From Cyanobium sp. N.Huapi 1H5 (GTDB lineage Bacteria > Cyanobacteriota > Cyanobacteriia > PCC-6307 > Cyanobiaceae): a stretch of DNA of 64,000 bases. Location: contig NZ_JAGQBH010000001.1 in NCBI RefSeq assembly GCF_024345535.1, positions 496,001 through 560,000 on the forward strand, given 5' to 3'. Each line of letters begins with the position of its first letter. The first letter of the stretch is position 1. The notes beneath the pieces are model-generated. The model ran no database searches. It saw nothing but the letters and a program-made list of their open reading frames with translations, and was not told the origin of the DNA. The translations under genes and the position numbers were made by a program. Below are positions 1 to 8,962 of the stretch, piece by piece.

Positions 1-26
1 TGGCGGAGGTGTAGGGGTCCGAGAGG

Positions 27-569
27 CTACCCGTTGCTTCGTTGGTGGAAGAAGCGTCTGGCCGCATCGCTGCACAGCAGACGAACGGCCAGGACGCCCA
101 GAAGAAGGGAGGGGAGCAGGTCGGCGATGACCCTCCAGGCCAGCGCCGCATAACTGGAATAGCCACAGAGATAGGTCATCCCGCCAAACGGATGGCCACA
201 GAGCAGGAGAGGGTCCGGCAGACCGCCGCCGCCAGAGAGCAGGGAGAGCAGCACCACGTTGAGGGCCCTGGGCAGCGTACTGTCAGAAATACCGACGACC
301 ACTGCGGCGATTAGAAGGGTGACAGCCAGCCATTGGCCGTAGCGCCGTCCTTTCTGCAACCCCCAGAAGGTCAGCCCCGCCAGAACGATCACCAGGAGGC
401 TGGTCAGGACGTCCGTGGGCGTGACGGACGCGGGGCAACGCGGGGACGGTCCACCGGAAAAGCAGCTGAGGAGAGCGCCCAGGAATGCAACCCCAAAGCC
501 GATCAGGGAGAGGAGAAAAAGAACCTGGGATAGCCACACGCTTGGCGGACGGGCAACAGAACGCTTCAT
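27..569 (-). CDS. hypothetical multi-pass membrane protein
   Basis: No family recognised. The 180-residue product has about four hydrophobic stretches (roughly residues 12-35, 52-70, 78-110 and 140-165) and a basic, His/Arg-rich C-terminus, so it is probably an inner-membrane protein. The ATG at 569 lies only 6 bases after the stop of the upstream gene (576-1019), which is also a small membrane protein, so the two probably form one transcription unit. Cysteines occur in the loops between hydrophobic stretches. Function unknown. Confidence 0.6.
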   Translation of the reverse strand: MKRSVARPPSVWLSQVLFLLSLIGFGVAFLGALLSCFSGGPSPRCPASVTPTDVLTSLLVIVLAGLTFWGLQKGRRYGQWLAVTLLIAAVVVGISDSTLPRALNVVLLSLLSGGGGLPDPLLLCGHPFGGMTYLCGYSSYAALAWRVIADLLPSLLLGVLAVRLLCSDAARRFFHQRSNG

Positions 570-575
570 GGCCCA

Positions 576-1019
576 TCACCTCTCCCTGGCTCCTGTCAGG
601 GACACCGCCAAAGCCAGGGAGGCCCCATAGGCCAGGATGAACAGGTGGAAGCTGTTCTCCACGGGCTTCCACCGCGCCAGCTTGCTGGGTCCGCTTCGTG
701 GGGCCTGTCCCATCACGATCTGCAGGTTGGAATAGCAGCGATCACCCTGACTCCATCCATAGCAGTTGCCCGGGGAGGTCAGAAGGACCGCAACCTGCAG
801 CACCAGAACAACCGGCCAGATCCAGATCCTTGTGCGGATGCGATCGCCATGGTTCCGCCCAAGGGTCAGCCACCTCGCGAGCACGATCACGGCATAGATC
901 GGAAGGAGGAGCAGGACGTAGAGGATCCAGCCAAGCGTGGTGAAGGACGTGGCCAGGAACAGGACAAAGCTCACCAGGACATAACCCGTCAACGCCCAGG
1001 CGAAATCAAGCTTCGTCAT
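576..1019 (-). CDS. hypothetical membrane protein
   Basis: No family recognised. The 147-residue product has hydrophobic segments near residues 8-30, 32-50, 68-85 and 120-140. A loop containing two cysteines (GNCYGWSQGDRCYSN) may hold a disulphide on the outer face. A GTG codon sits directly before the ATG at 1019 and could be the start instead. It is followed after 6 bases by the next small membrane protein gene; the two look co-transcribed and may be partners. Confidence 0.55.
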   Translation of the reverse strand: MTKLDFAWALTGYVLVSFVLFLATSFTTLGWILYVLLLLPIYAVIVLARWLTLGRNHGDRIRTRIWIWPVVLVLQVAVLLTSPGNCYGWSQGDRCYSNLQIVMGQAPRSGPSKLARWKPVENSFHLFILAYGASLALAVSLTGARER

Positions 1020-1132
1020 CACCTTCCAGGCGAGGGAGGGTCAGAAAAAGGATCCTACCGGCACTGACAGCCTGATGACCTTTGATAAGAAAGTCCACCC
1101 TCTGGCTGCATTCCACCTGACGTCCATGCGAC

Positions 1133-1876
1133 TCACCCCCCCACCACCAGGGCGTCGACGATCTCGTAGCGCTCGACGTTCTCCCCAAGCACCAGCACCG
1201 ACCCATCGCCGCGCCGCTGCACCGTGAGCTTCTCGGGCTGATCGGACGCGACGGCCTTGCCCTTCACGAACAGGAACTGACGCTTCTGGCCCTCGGGGTT
1301 CGTCACCACCACCGTGGCGCTGTTGTTGGCCCGGCGGATCACGGAGGCCTTGCACCGGGCGGCCTTGCCGCTGCTGCCGGACCCACAGGGCACCTCCGCA
1401 GAGGCGTGGTACGGCGTGCCGGGGATCAGGGCATCGCGGGACGCGGGCACCGGGGCGAGGGGAGCACCACTGATCCCCACCTTGAGGCTGTAGGTGCTGG
1501 ATTCATTGCGGCGCGCCGCCGGCCGCATCAGATACACCCTCACCCTGACATCTCCATCGCTTGGCAAAGGCCCACGGAAGCGATTGCCGGAGCTGCTACC
1601 GATGAACAGGGCAGTATCGGTCCCGGCCGCGATCACATTGAAGTAGTTCTGGACATTGGAACCCTTTAGTTCCACGGTCAGGGTCTGACCGGCGCCGGCC
1701 CGCAGGTTGTAATCGATGGTCTGGTCGCCCATGAGCTGGCCCTTCAGCAGCGTGGAATCAGCTCCGGGTCGAAACGTGACCCTCTGATTCTCGATCGCGC
1801 TCTGCGCTATGCCAACCCCAGCCGGGAGGCTGATGGCCAGCAGGGCAGCGGCAGCGAAGGCGAGGGGAAAACGCAT
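1133..1876 (-). CDS. secreted PliG-like (g-type lysozyme inhibitor-like) protein
   Basis: A signal peptide (residues about 1-24, ending near GVGIAQS) supports the ATG at 1876; upstream in-frame residues read as non-coding. Residues about 25-140 resemble the periplasmic g-type lysozyme inhibitor fold: a charged beta-rich start, a QTIDYNLRAGAGQTLTVEL segment, a NYFNVIAAG segment, and an RVYLMRPAARRNES segment similar to the LMRNAARRNE-type motif of PliG homologues. Residues about 165-247 form a second small domain with two cysteines (PCGSGSSG and ARCKA). The family protects peptidoglycan against lysozyme; that role here is inferred from resemblance only. Confidence 0.6.
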   Translation of the reverse strand: MRFPLAFAAAALLAISLPAGVGIAQSAIENQRVTFRPGADSTLLKGQLMGDQTIDYNLRAGAGQTLTVELKGSNVQNYFNVIAAGTDTALFIGSSSGNRFRGPLPSDGDVRVRVYLMRPAARRNESSTYSLKVGISGAPLAPVPASRDALIPGTPYHASAEVPCGSGSSGKAARCKASVIRRANNSATVVVTNPEGQKRQFLFVKGKAVASDQPEKLTVQRRGDGSVLVLGENVERYEIVDALVVGG

Positions 1877-2229
1877 CGGTCCTTGGCTTGGGGCCAATGG
1901 ATACGCTACCTCGCTTGCTCCTGTGAACGCTACTAATTCCCGATGGAGGGCGGGGTGGGGAGTTCCGATTTCTCGAGAAAGGTGCAATGAACTCTTGAGC
2001 CAACGCTGGCCATCACCTGGCCACATTGGGTCTGTGATATATGCGCACGAGGGAATAAGGGTTGATCGGTGGCAGCTCAGGCGTATGGCTATGTTAGAAG
2101 GAAAAACCACTTCCATCAAGCAGAAAGGATATAGAGATGGCTAAAGAAGAAGTATCGACTCTCGAAGTGAGATGGCAGCACTGCGAGAGCGACCTATAAT
2201 ATGTTAACACAAAGCTCAACCATCGACAC
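1877..2229. other. 353-base intergenic stretch
   Basis: No recognisable gene. The composition becomes more AT-rich than in the flanking housekeeping genes. It holds a possible 20-codon ORF (2137-2199, plus strand, AAGGAT upstream of the ATG), too short to call. It also contains a perfect TATAAT at 2195-2200, which could be the -10 element for the gene starting at 2230; no convincing -35 box was seen. Confidence 0.4.
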
Positions 2230-2613
2230 ATGAATAACGGCCTGTCATCCCTCATGTTCTATTCGGCCGGTATTTTCCTAATGATATCTGGCGTAAATCA
2301 GATGATGGTTAAGGCACAGAATGAATCTGACGGAAGTACAGGAGGAAGCCTGATAGCGGAACACGTCCGATCGACAGGTTCCCAGTCATTTGGGGTTGGG
2401 ATCGCATGTCTTGCACTGGGTTCCATGCCCCGAAGGAATAAGGATAGAAAGGACGGTCTGGACAGCATCGAAATACATCAGTCCAAGATGCCCCACACGC
2501 CAGAGATTCGCAGAATGCGAGGACTATTCGACGAAAGTGAATGGCATCAGATTCTATTGATAGTCCAGGATGCAGGCATAGACGAAAGCAGCGCACAGGC
2601 AGAACAGTCGTAA
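2230..2613 (+). CDS. hypothetical protein with N-terminal membrane segment
   Basis: No family recognised. The 127-residue product has one hydrophobic segment at residues 5-22, a short polar region, a second weakly hydrophobic stretch (FGVGIACLALGSM, about residues 54-66), and a charged C-terminal half. Base composition is clearly lower in GC than the neighbours, which suggests acquired or weakly constrained DNA. A TATAAT lies 30 bases upstream of the ATG. It could be a genuine small membrane protein or a decaying gene. Confidence 0.35.
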   Translation: MNNGLSSLMFYSAGIFLMISGVNQMMVKAQNESDGSTGGSLIAEHVRSTGSQSFGVGIACLALGSMPRRNKDRKDGLDSIEIHQSKMPHTPEIRRMRGLFDESEWHQILLIVQDAGIDESSAQAEQS

Positions 2614-3150
2614 ATGACAAGCTCAGATTCAGCTGTGATCTGCGACAAAAACAAAAGAGTCATTGCAGAGATACGCCGGATGTCGACAGGCAAATAGAAA
2701 GTCATCGCGCCAAAGACCGATCCAATAAACTAAAGAAGGTGATAGGCTTGCCTGACTATTGTCGATAGCAGTAAAAAAACTCGGGTCATGTAGATGGGGC
2801 GCAACCTTCCCATTCCCTTCTACCGCTTCTTAGGCGGAACCTTCTAAGTCCCAAACTCTCAGCCTTGGGAAGCATAAAAGCGGGATGCTCTGTGGCCAAC
2901 GCCGCCAAACCCTTGATGTTGCCTAGGTGCGCCTTTCAGCGCCACGTAACCCCGTCAACTTAGGCAGAACCGGAGAAACACCCTGCTGCCGTGGTGGTTA
3001 AACCTTGCCAACCAGTAGCACTCCATCAAAGGACTGGTTGCACCCAATCTCGCCGCATTGGGGCAGATTGAGACGGACCAGCTTGAGCGCGTAGCTCCAC
3101 CCAGCGTCACTCTGAAGCGCTAAACCCCAGGCGCCCGCTGGCTTGGCCGA
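2614..3150. other. 537-base gene-poor, possibly decayed stretch
   Basis: No intact gene seen on either strand. Minus-strand reading of about 2760-2990 gives short protein-like fragments broken by several stop codons, which looks like an eroded gene or mobile-element remnant, but no family could be named. No terminal inverted repeats were found. Confidence 0.3.
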
Positions 3151-3522
3151 TCAACCCAGCGCCGCCACAGCCCGCTCGCAGCGTTCCAGTTCGGCCTCCA
3201 GCAGAGCCAGCAGCTCTGATCGCTCGGCCGGCAGTGGGAAGGGACCCGCCTCGTAGCGGGCCTCCACGGCGAATTCCTGCAGCGCCGCCAGGCGGGGCTC
3301 CAGAACCTGTCCAGCCACAGACGCCAGGTCGCTCAGCTCATGCACCCGAGGTGGCCGGCGATCGCTCAGCACGATCCAGGCCTTGAGCAGCTTCTCCACC
3401 ACCTGCTGGGCGGTGAAGCCCCAGTCCTCCTGCGGATACGCAGGATCCAGTCCGATCCGCAACGTACGCAGATGGCGGCGCACGATCGCCAGCAGCAGAG
3501 CCGCGTCCTCAGCCGGCGACAT
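3151..3522 (-). CDS. HEPN-domain protein (toxin of a HEPN/MNT pair)
   Basis: Predicted 123-residue helical HEPN protein. The R-x4-H motif that forms the RNase active site in HEPN toxins is visible as R56-PPRV-H61, followed by an ELSDLA helix; upstream is the typical AQQVVEKLLKAWIVL helix. The ATG at 3522 overlaps the end of the upstream nucleotidyltransferase gene by 14 bases, the usual translational coupling of these pairs. Family knowledge: the HEPN partner cleaves RNA and is silenced when the MNT partner adds AMP near its active site. Cellular target here is unknown. Confidence 0.8.
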   Translation of the reverse strand: MSPAEDAALLLAIVRRHLRTLRIGLDPAYPQEDWGFTAQQVVEKLLKAWIVLSDRRPPRVHELSDLASVAGQVLEPRLAALQEFAVEARYEAGPFPLPAERSELLALLEAELERCERAVAALG

Positions 3523-3928
3523 AAAGCACCTTCCCCTCGCGGGCCACATCGCCGAACACGTGCCAGCGCGAGCCACTCAGCCGTTCGGCGTCGGTGGCCC
3601 CGGCCACCACCAGGTCCACCCTGACGCCGAGGGGCCCGAGGGCCGCTCGAAAGCGCTGCCAGCAGGCGGCCTTCTCCGCGGGGGGGAGCTGGGGGCGGTC
3701 CACGATCACGGCCAGGTCCAGGTCGGAATCGGGGCGTGCCTCGCCGCGGGCCCGCGATCCGAAAACCAGCACCGCCATCACCTCGGTGTCGGCGCAGAGG
3801 CGTGCCAAGGCCAGGCGACAGGCCTCCGGATTCAGGCCGGGGCCGAGATCCGGCAGCGGCGCCAGCCCCAGGGGCTCACGCCAGGGAATCGCGGGCGGTA
3901 CGAACGGCTGTGCGGAGGCGGAAACCAT
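3509..3928 (-). CDS. MNT-type nucleotidyltransferase (antitoxin of a HEPN/MNT pair)
   Basis: The 139-residue product carries the minimal nucleotidyltransferase signature: GSRARG at residues 57-62 followed by the metal-binding DSDLDLAV (Asp69 and Asp71) and a later DLVV Asp near residue 104. It precedes the HEPN gene and overlaps it by 14 bases, so this is a two-gene toxin-antitoxin operon with the MNT protein as the likely antitoxin that nucleotidylates the HEPN protein. The N-terminus (about 30 residues, Pro-rich) is longer than in minimal MNT proteins. Start ATG at 3928. Confidence 0.82.
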   Translation of the reverse strand: MVSASAQPFVPPAIPWREPLGLAPLPDLGPGLNPEACRLALARLCADTEVMAVLVFGSRARGEARPDSDLDLAVIVDRPQLPPAEKAACWQRFRAALGPLGVRVDLVVAGATDAERLSGSRWHVFGDVAREGKVLYVAG

Positions 3929-3996
3929 GGCAAAACGCTACCGCCGCTGACCGCAAGCACCTTTCGGCGCGGCCACACCACCCCGCCTACCCGTTC

Positions 3997-5088
3997 CTAT
4001 TCGCCGCCCTGAGCGGCCAGGAGCTTGCGCTGCTGCTTCCAGCGCAGCACCTGCCAGACCAGGAACACCATCAACAGGGGAAGCACCGCCACCAGCACCA
4101 CGAACCGGTAGGTGTTGTCGACGATCTCGCCGCCGGCGGTGGCGGCAAGGACCTGCTCCACCAGATAGAGCCCATAGAGACCCAGCAGAATCCAGCCCTC
4201 AAGGCGGGAGATCACCCCGTTGGTCCAGAAGATCGGCAGGCAGGCCAGGGTGGTGGCCACCATGATCGGCAGGTCGCGGCTCACCATCACCGGATCCACC
4301 GCCAGCCCCTTGCCGCCGGAGAGCACGGCGCAGAGGCCCAGGATCACGATCTGGTTGAGCAGGTTGCTGCCCACCACGTTGCCGATGGCCAGGTCGGCCT
4401 TGCCCCGGTAAGCGGCCACCACGGAGGTGACCAGCTCGGGCATGGAGGTGCCGGCCGCCACGATCGTCAGGCCGATCACGGTCTGGCTCACCCCCAGGGC
4501 CACGGCAGCCGTGGTGGCCCCCCGCACCAGCAGCTGGGAGCCGATCACCAGCAGGGCCAGGCCCGCCGCCAGCTTGAAGGCCGCCACCAGCGGGGTGGAC
4601 CGCTCGTTCTCGTTGTCCTCGTCGTCCTCGGAATCCTCCGAGGCGGTGCGGATCTCCCAGACGAGGTTGGCGACCGTCGCGAACAGCAGCGCCACACCGG
4701 CCTGCCAGGTGAGCCGGCCCCCCGAGGCCATGCCCCACACGGCCATCGAGATGCCCAGCAGCAAGGGCACGTCCCGCCGCACCAGGCGGCTCCTGACGCG
4801 CAGGGGAACGATGGCCGCGCTGGCGCCCAGCACCACCAGGATGTTGAAGATGTTGCTGCCCACCACGTTGCTGACGGCCAGGTCGGCATCCCCCTGAAGG
4901 GTGGACAGCACGCTCACGAACAGTTCCGGCGTGCTGGTGCCCAGGGACACCACCGTCAGGCCGATCACCAGCTGGGGGATGCCCAGCAGCAGGGACAGGG
5001 CGACCGAACCGGCGACGAACAGTTCCCCGCCGCCGAACAGCACCAGGATCCCGAGGATGATCTCGACGAAACTGGGCAGGGTGGGCAT
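3997..5088 (-). CDS. calcium/sodium (CaCA superfamily) antiporter
   Basis: Integral membrane exchanger of 363 residues with the two inverted alpha-repeats typical of CaCA proteins: LGTSTPELFVSV near residue 50 and AAGTSMPELVTSV near residue 220, each followed by a SNVVGSN or GNVVGSN segment. A very acidic cytoplasmic loop (SEDSEDDEDNENE, near residue 155) separates the halves and may bind Ca2+. About ten membrane segments are visible. Likely exports Ca2+ in exchange for Na+ or H+. It stands alone between the HEPN/MNT pair and a divergent radical SAM gene. Confidence 0.9.
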   Translation of the reverse strand: MPTLPSFVEIILGILVLFGGGELFVAGSVALSLLLGIPQLVIGLTVVSLGTSTPELFVSVLSTLQGDADLAVSNVVGSNIFNILVVLGASAAIVPLRVRSRLVRRDVPLLLGISMAVWGMASGGRLTWQAGVALLFATVANLVWEIRTASEDSEDDEDNENERSTPLVAAFKLAAGLALLVIGSQLLVRGATTAAVALGVSQTVIGLTIVAAGTSMPELVTSVVAAYRGKADLAIGNVVGSNLLNQIVILGLCAVLSGGKGLAVDPVMVSRDLPIMVATTLACLPIFWTNGVISRLEGWILLGLYGLYLVEQVLAATAGGEIVDNTYRFVVLVAVLPLLMVFLVWQVLRWKQQRKLLAAQGGE

Positions 5089-5237
5089 GGCGGCGTGTCG
5101 GAAAGCGCATGAGTTTAGGGAGACGCCAGCCGATCGTCTGAAGTGACACGCTGGATCTCCCCGTTCCGCCGCCCCCCCTGAACCAGGAAACGCTGCTGTT
5201 CGAGCCGGCCCGTCCGGCCGCCGATGCCCTGCGCACC

Positions 5238-6851
5238 GTGCTGGCCTTCCCGAGCAGCTATTCGGTGGGGATCACCAGCCTGGGCTACCAGGTGGTGTGG
5301 GCCAGCCTGGCGGGCCGGAGCGACCTGGACGTGCGGCGGCTGTTCACCGACCAGGGGGACCCGGCCCACCGTCACTGCGACCTGTTCGGCCTCTCGCTCA
5401 GCTGGGAACTGGACGGACCGGTGCTGCTCGACCTGCTCGAGCGCCAGGGCATCCCCCTCTGGAGTCACCAGCGGGGAGAGGACGACCCGATCGTGTTCGG
5501 CGGCGGCCCGGTGCTCACCGCCAATCCCGAGCCCCTGGCCCCCTTCTTCGACGTGGTGCTGCTCGGTGACGGCGAGCTGCTGCTGCCCGCCTTCATCGAC
5601 GCCCTCCAGGCCGCCCGCGCCCTGCCCCGGCCCGAACGCCTGCGGCAGCTGGCCCCGGTTCCCGGGGTCTACGTGCCGGCGCTCTATGCCCCCCGCTACG
5701 ACGCCGATGGCGCCCTGCTGGCGGTGGAGCCCACCGCCGCCGACCTGCCGGCGACCATCGCCAAGCAGACCTGGCGCGGCAACACCCTCAGCCATTCCAC
5801 GGTGATCACGCCGGAGGCGGCCTGGCCCTCGATCCACATGGTGGAGGTGGCCCGCAGCTGCCCGGAGCTCTGCCGCTTCTGCCTGGCCAGCTACCTGACC
5901 CTGCCGTTCCGCACCGCCTCCCTCGACGACGGCCTGATCCCGGCGGTGGAGACGGGGCTGGCGGTGACCCAGCGGCTCGGCCTGCTGGGGGCTTCGGTGA
6001 CCCAGCACCCCCAGTTCGCCGACCTGCTCACCTGGCTGGATCAGGACCGCTTCGAGGGCACCCGGGTCAGCGTCAGCTCGGTGCGGGCCGCCACCGTGAC
6101 CCCCCATTTGGGGCGGATCCTGGCCCGGCGGGGCAGCAAGTCACTCACGATCGCGATTGAAAGCGGCAGCGAACGGATGCGCCGGGTGGTCAACAAGAAG
6201 CTCAGCGGCGAGGAGATCTTCGCGGCGGCCCGCTACGCGAAGGAAGGGGGCCTCAGCGGCCTGAAGCTCTACGGCATGGCGGGCTTGCCCAGCGAGGAGG
6301 AGGCCGACATCGAAGCCACCGCCGACCTGCTCCTGGCCCTGAAGAAGGCCACCCCGGGCCTGCGGCTGAGCCTCGGGGTGAGCACCTTCGTGCCCAAGGC
6401 CCACACCCCCTTCCAGTGGGAAGGGGTGCGGCCGGAGGCGGAGAAGCGCCTGCAGCGGCTGGCCCGGCGCCTGCAGCCCAAGGGCATCGAACTGCGCCCC
6501 GAGAGCTACGGCTGGAGCGTGATCCAGGCCCTGCTCTCCCGCAGCGACCGTCGCCTGGCGCCCGTGATCGTCGCGGCCCGGGGCCAGCACGACAGCCAGG
6601 GCGGCTGGAAGAAGGCCTACCGGGCAGCGCGCGCCGGCGAGGTGGCCGCACCGGCGGATCTGCCGGTCCCCCTGCCGGCACCGCCCCCCTGGGAGGAGGT
6701 GGTCCACGCCACCTGGGGGGAGGAGCGCGTGCTCCCCTGGACCCATCTGGAGGGACCGTTACCGGCCGCCACCCTGCTCAGGCATCGGCAGGAGGCGCTG
6801 GCCGGCGATAGCAGCGCAGACCCGCCAGCAGCACCCAGCCCGCCACATTGA
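5238..6851 (+). CDS. B12-binding radical SAM protein (TIGR03960-like)
   Basis: The N-terminal part (about residues 1-170) resembles a cobalamin-binding-like domain with the VLGDGELLLP-type segment of this family. The radical SAM core follows, with the 4Fe-4S cysteines in CPELCRFC (CX3CX2C) near residue 210. The substrate is not established for this family. The first canonical start in frame is the GTG at 5238, but coding similarity appears to continue upstream (residues resembling LLFEPARPAADALRT) to about 5178, with no ATG, GTG or TTG after the in-frame stop at 5139. The 3' end overlaps the convergent gene by 74 bases. Confidence 0.85.
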   Translation: MLAFPSSYSVGITSLGYQVVWASLAGRSDLDVRRLFTDQGDPAHRHCDLFGLSLSWELDGPVLLDLLERQGIPLWSHQRGEDDPIVFGGGPVLTANPEPLAPFFDVVLLGDGELLLPAFIDALQAARALPRPERLRQLAPVPGVYVPALYAPRYDADGALLAVEPTAADLPATIAKQTWRGNTLSHSTVITPEAAWPSIHMVEVARSCPELCRFCLASYLTLPFRTASLDDGLIPAVETGLAVTQRLGLLGASVTQHPQFADLLTWLDQDRFEGTRVSVSSVRAATVTPHLGRILARRGSKSLTIAIESGSERMRRVVNKKLSGEEIFAAARYAKEGGLSGLKLYGMAGLPSEEEADIEATADLLLALKKATPGLRLSLGVSTFVPKAHTPFQWEGVRPEAEKRLQRLARRLQPKGIELRPESYGWSVIQALLSRSDRRLAPVIVAARGQHDSQGGWKKAYRAARAGEVAAPADLPVPLPAPPPWEEVVHATWGEERVLPWTHLEGPLPAATLLRHRQEALAGDSSADPPAAPSPPH

Positions 6852-8115
6852 TCCGGCTGTCGTAAAGGGGGATGTCGGTGGCGTGCAGGGCCACCAGCAC
6901 CAGGACCGCGGCCCACCAGGCCCGGTCGAAGAGGGTGCCGCCGGCCATGCCCAGCCAGCCGGCCCGGATCAGCAGCCACAGCACCAGGCCCACCACCAGG
7001 ACGGCGACCGGCACCCCGTGGCTCATCGCCAGATCGATCGGCAGGTTGTGGGGGTGGCCGTGCCAGAAGCCGGTGCGCATCGGGTAAATGATGCTGAAGG
7101 CGGCCGCCCCCCAGCCCAGCCAGGGCCGTTCGGCGATCAGACCCAGGGCCACCTGCCACTGGGCCAGGCGGGTGATCGCCAGCGGTCGCTGGCCGCCGTG
7201 GTCGAGGTCGATCAGACGGCCCCAGATCGCCTCGGGCACCACCTGCCGGGCCAGCTCCTGCGGGGCCGCCGGTACCCAGGGCAGGGTGGAGAGGCCGATC
7301 ACCGCCAGCACCACCAGCAGCACCGGCAGCAGCCACAGCCAGCTGCCGGGCCCGGCCACCACGGGCACCGCCAGCAGCAGGGCCCCCCAGGCATTGCGGG
7401 AATCGGTGAGGAACACCGCCGCCACCAGGCCGGCGGCGATCACCAGCACCACCCCCCGGCGCCGCCAGCCGAGACCGCTCTCCATCAGGGCCGCCAGGGT
7501 CAGGGGCCAGGCCAGCACCATCCAGGCCCCGGCGATGTTGGCGTAGTCGAACAGTCCGGCCAGCCGTTCCGGCGGGTTGCCGCCGGCCTTGATGTGCCAG
7601 ATGATCAGGCCCCCCAGCCACTGGAAGGGTCCGCTCCAGCCCCACCAGATCTGGCCCAGGCCTGTGAGGATCACCGGCACCGTGCCGGCCACCACCGCCA
7701 GGGCCACGCGGCGGCGGGCGGCGGGAGTGCCGAGATACACCTGGAAGCCCCAGAAGCCCCAGAAGAAGGGCAGCCAGTTGCCCATCCCCAGCCAGGCCAG
7801 GTCATTGCTGGCGGCCCGGAAGCAGCCCAGCACCATCAGCACCGCCGCCGCCAGGAGCACGACGTTGACCCGGTCCGCCAGGAAGGGGCGTCGGCCGCGG
7901 CTGCCCAGAATCAGGGCCAGCAGCAGGGCCAGGCCGGCCAGGAAGGCGCTGCTGGCCAGCAGGAACATCCCCAGCTGGAAACAGCGCCAGCCCAGGGTCG
8001 TGGCGGCGGCCGGCTTGGGCGCCATCAGGCGCTCGTCGAGGGCGGAAAAACGGATCACCGGAGCGGTGGCGGCAGCGATGGACCGACGGCGGGTCCCGGG
8101 GCAAGGCTCAATCAA
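6778..8115 (-). CDS. O-antigen ligase / IctB-like membrane protein
   Basis: Polytopic membrane protein of up to 445 residues with about ten to twelve hydrophobic helices. Features of the Wzy_C/O-antigen ligase family are visible in its middle: a FDYANIAGAWMVLAWPL segment, TDSRNAWGALLLA, and a periplasmic loop ending in GHPHNLPID (the conserved His region). Cyanobacterial members are often labelled IctB (putative bicarbonate transport), a function that is disputed; glycan ligation or polymerisation is equally possible. The TTG start at 8115 overlaps the stop of purU by 8 bases, so it is probably translated from the purU transcript; an internal ATG about 30 codons downstream is the alternative start. 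Confidence 0.75.
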   Translation of the reverse strand: MIEPCPGTRRRSIAAATAPVIRFSALDERLMAPKPAAATTLGWRCFQLGMFLLASSAFLAGLALLLALILGSRGRRPFLADRVNVVLLAAAVLMVLGCFRAASNDLAWLGMGNWLPFFWGFWGFQVYLGTPAARRRVALAVVAGTVPVILTGLGQIWWGWSGPFQWLGGLIIWHIKAGGNPPERLAGLFDYANIAGAWMVLAWPLTLAALMESGLGWRRRGVVLVIAAGLVAAVFLTDSRNAWGALLLAVPVVAGPGSWLWLLPVLLVVLAVIGLSTLPWVPAAPQELARQVVPEAIWGRLIDLDHGGQRPLAITRLAQWQVALGLIAERPWLGWGAAAFSIIYPMRTGFWHGHPHNLPIDLAMSHGVPVAVLVVGLVLWLLIRAGWLGMAGGTLFDRAWWAAVLVLVALHATDIPLYDSRINVAGWVLLAGLRCYRRPAPPADA

Positions 8116-8962
8116 ACACAGCGGTCCGGCCCCTGTAGACCATCACCTGTCGCCGCAGAAACAGGCGCACCGCCCGGGCCAGGGCCAGCCGTTCGGTGTC
8201 GCGTCCCTTGCGGATCAGGTCCTCCACCTCGTCGCGGTGGCCCACGTGCATGGTGGCCTGCTCGATGATCGGCCCCCCGTCCAGCTCCTCGGTGACGAAG
8301 TGGGCCGTGGCGCCGATCAGCTTGACCCCCCGCTCCCAGGCCCGGTGGTACGGCTGGGCCCCCTGGAAGGCCGGCAGGAAGGAGTGGTGGATGTTGATCA
8401 CCTGGGAGAAGCGGGCCAGGAACGCGGGGCTCAGCACCTGCATGTACTTGGCCAGCACCACCAGCTCGATCCGCTCCTCCTCCAGCAGGGCCAGCTGGGC
8501 CTGCTCCACCTCCGCGCGGGAGGCCGCCGTGATCGGCAGGTGGACGAAGCGGGCACCGAAATCCACCGCCAGCGCCTCCAGGTCCGGGTGGTTGGAGACC
8601 ACCAGGGGCACCTGCATCGGCAGCTCCCCGGAGCGGGTGCGCCAGAGCAGGTCCACCAGGCAGTGGTCCTGGCGGCTGGCGAAGATCGCCACCCGGGGCA
8701 GGGCGTCGGAGAAGTGCACCTGGCCCTCGCCGCCGAGGCGCCCCGCCAGGGCCGCCACGGCCGGAACGATCGCCTCACGGGGCAGGCCGAACCCCTCCAG
8801 GGCCCATTCGATCCGGCTCAGGAACAGCCCCGCCCCCGCATCGGTGTGGTGGTCGGCATGGAGGATGTTGCCGCCGTTGGCGGCCACCCAGCCCGAGAGT
8901 TCGCTCACCAGCCCTGGCCGATCGGGGCAGATCAGCTGCAGGATCGCCGTGGGGGAACGCAT
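8108..8962 (-). CDS. purU: formyltetrahydrofolate deformylase
   Basis: Hydrolyses 10-formyl-THF to formate and THF. The product is 284 residues, the usual length. The N-terminal ACT domain begins AILQLICPDRPGLVSELSGW; the C-terminal formyltransferase-like domain carries the NIHHSFLPAFQGAQPYHRA motif with the catalytic His, followed by GATAHFVTEELDGGPIIEQ. Start ATG at 8962 is chosen because the ACT domain begins directly there; about 170 further upstream in-frame residues are antisense to psbQ. Its formate can feed PurT, encoded about 10 kb away. Divergent from psbQ and followed by an overlapping membrane protein gene. Confidence 0.93.
   Translation of the reverse strand: MRSPTAILQLICPDRPGLVSELSGWVAANGGNILHADHHTDAGAGLFLSRIEWALEGFGLPREAIVPAVAALAGRLGGEGQVHFSDALPRVAIFASRQDHCLVDLLWRTRSGELPMQVPLVVSNHPDLEALAVDFGARFVHLPITAASRAEVEQAQLALLEEERIELVVLAKYMQVLSPAFLARFSQVINIHHSFLPAFQGAQPYHRAWERGVKLIGATAHFVTEELDGGPIIEQATMHVGHRDEVEDLIRKGRDTERLALARAVRLFLRRQVMVYRGRTAVFD

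Noticed and set aside
2541-2768. 75-residue open frame on the plus strand
   Set aside because: Highly charged, no domain, overlaps the preceding gene in another frame and has no ribosome-binding site.
2614-3150. Transposase remnant or insertion sequence
   Set aside because: No terminal inverted repeats, target duplication or recognisable transposase motif could be seen, so only a gene-poor stretch is reported.
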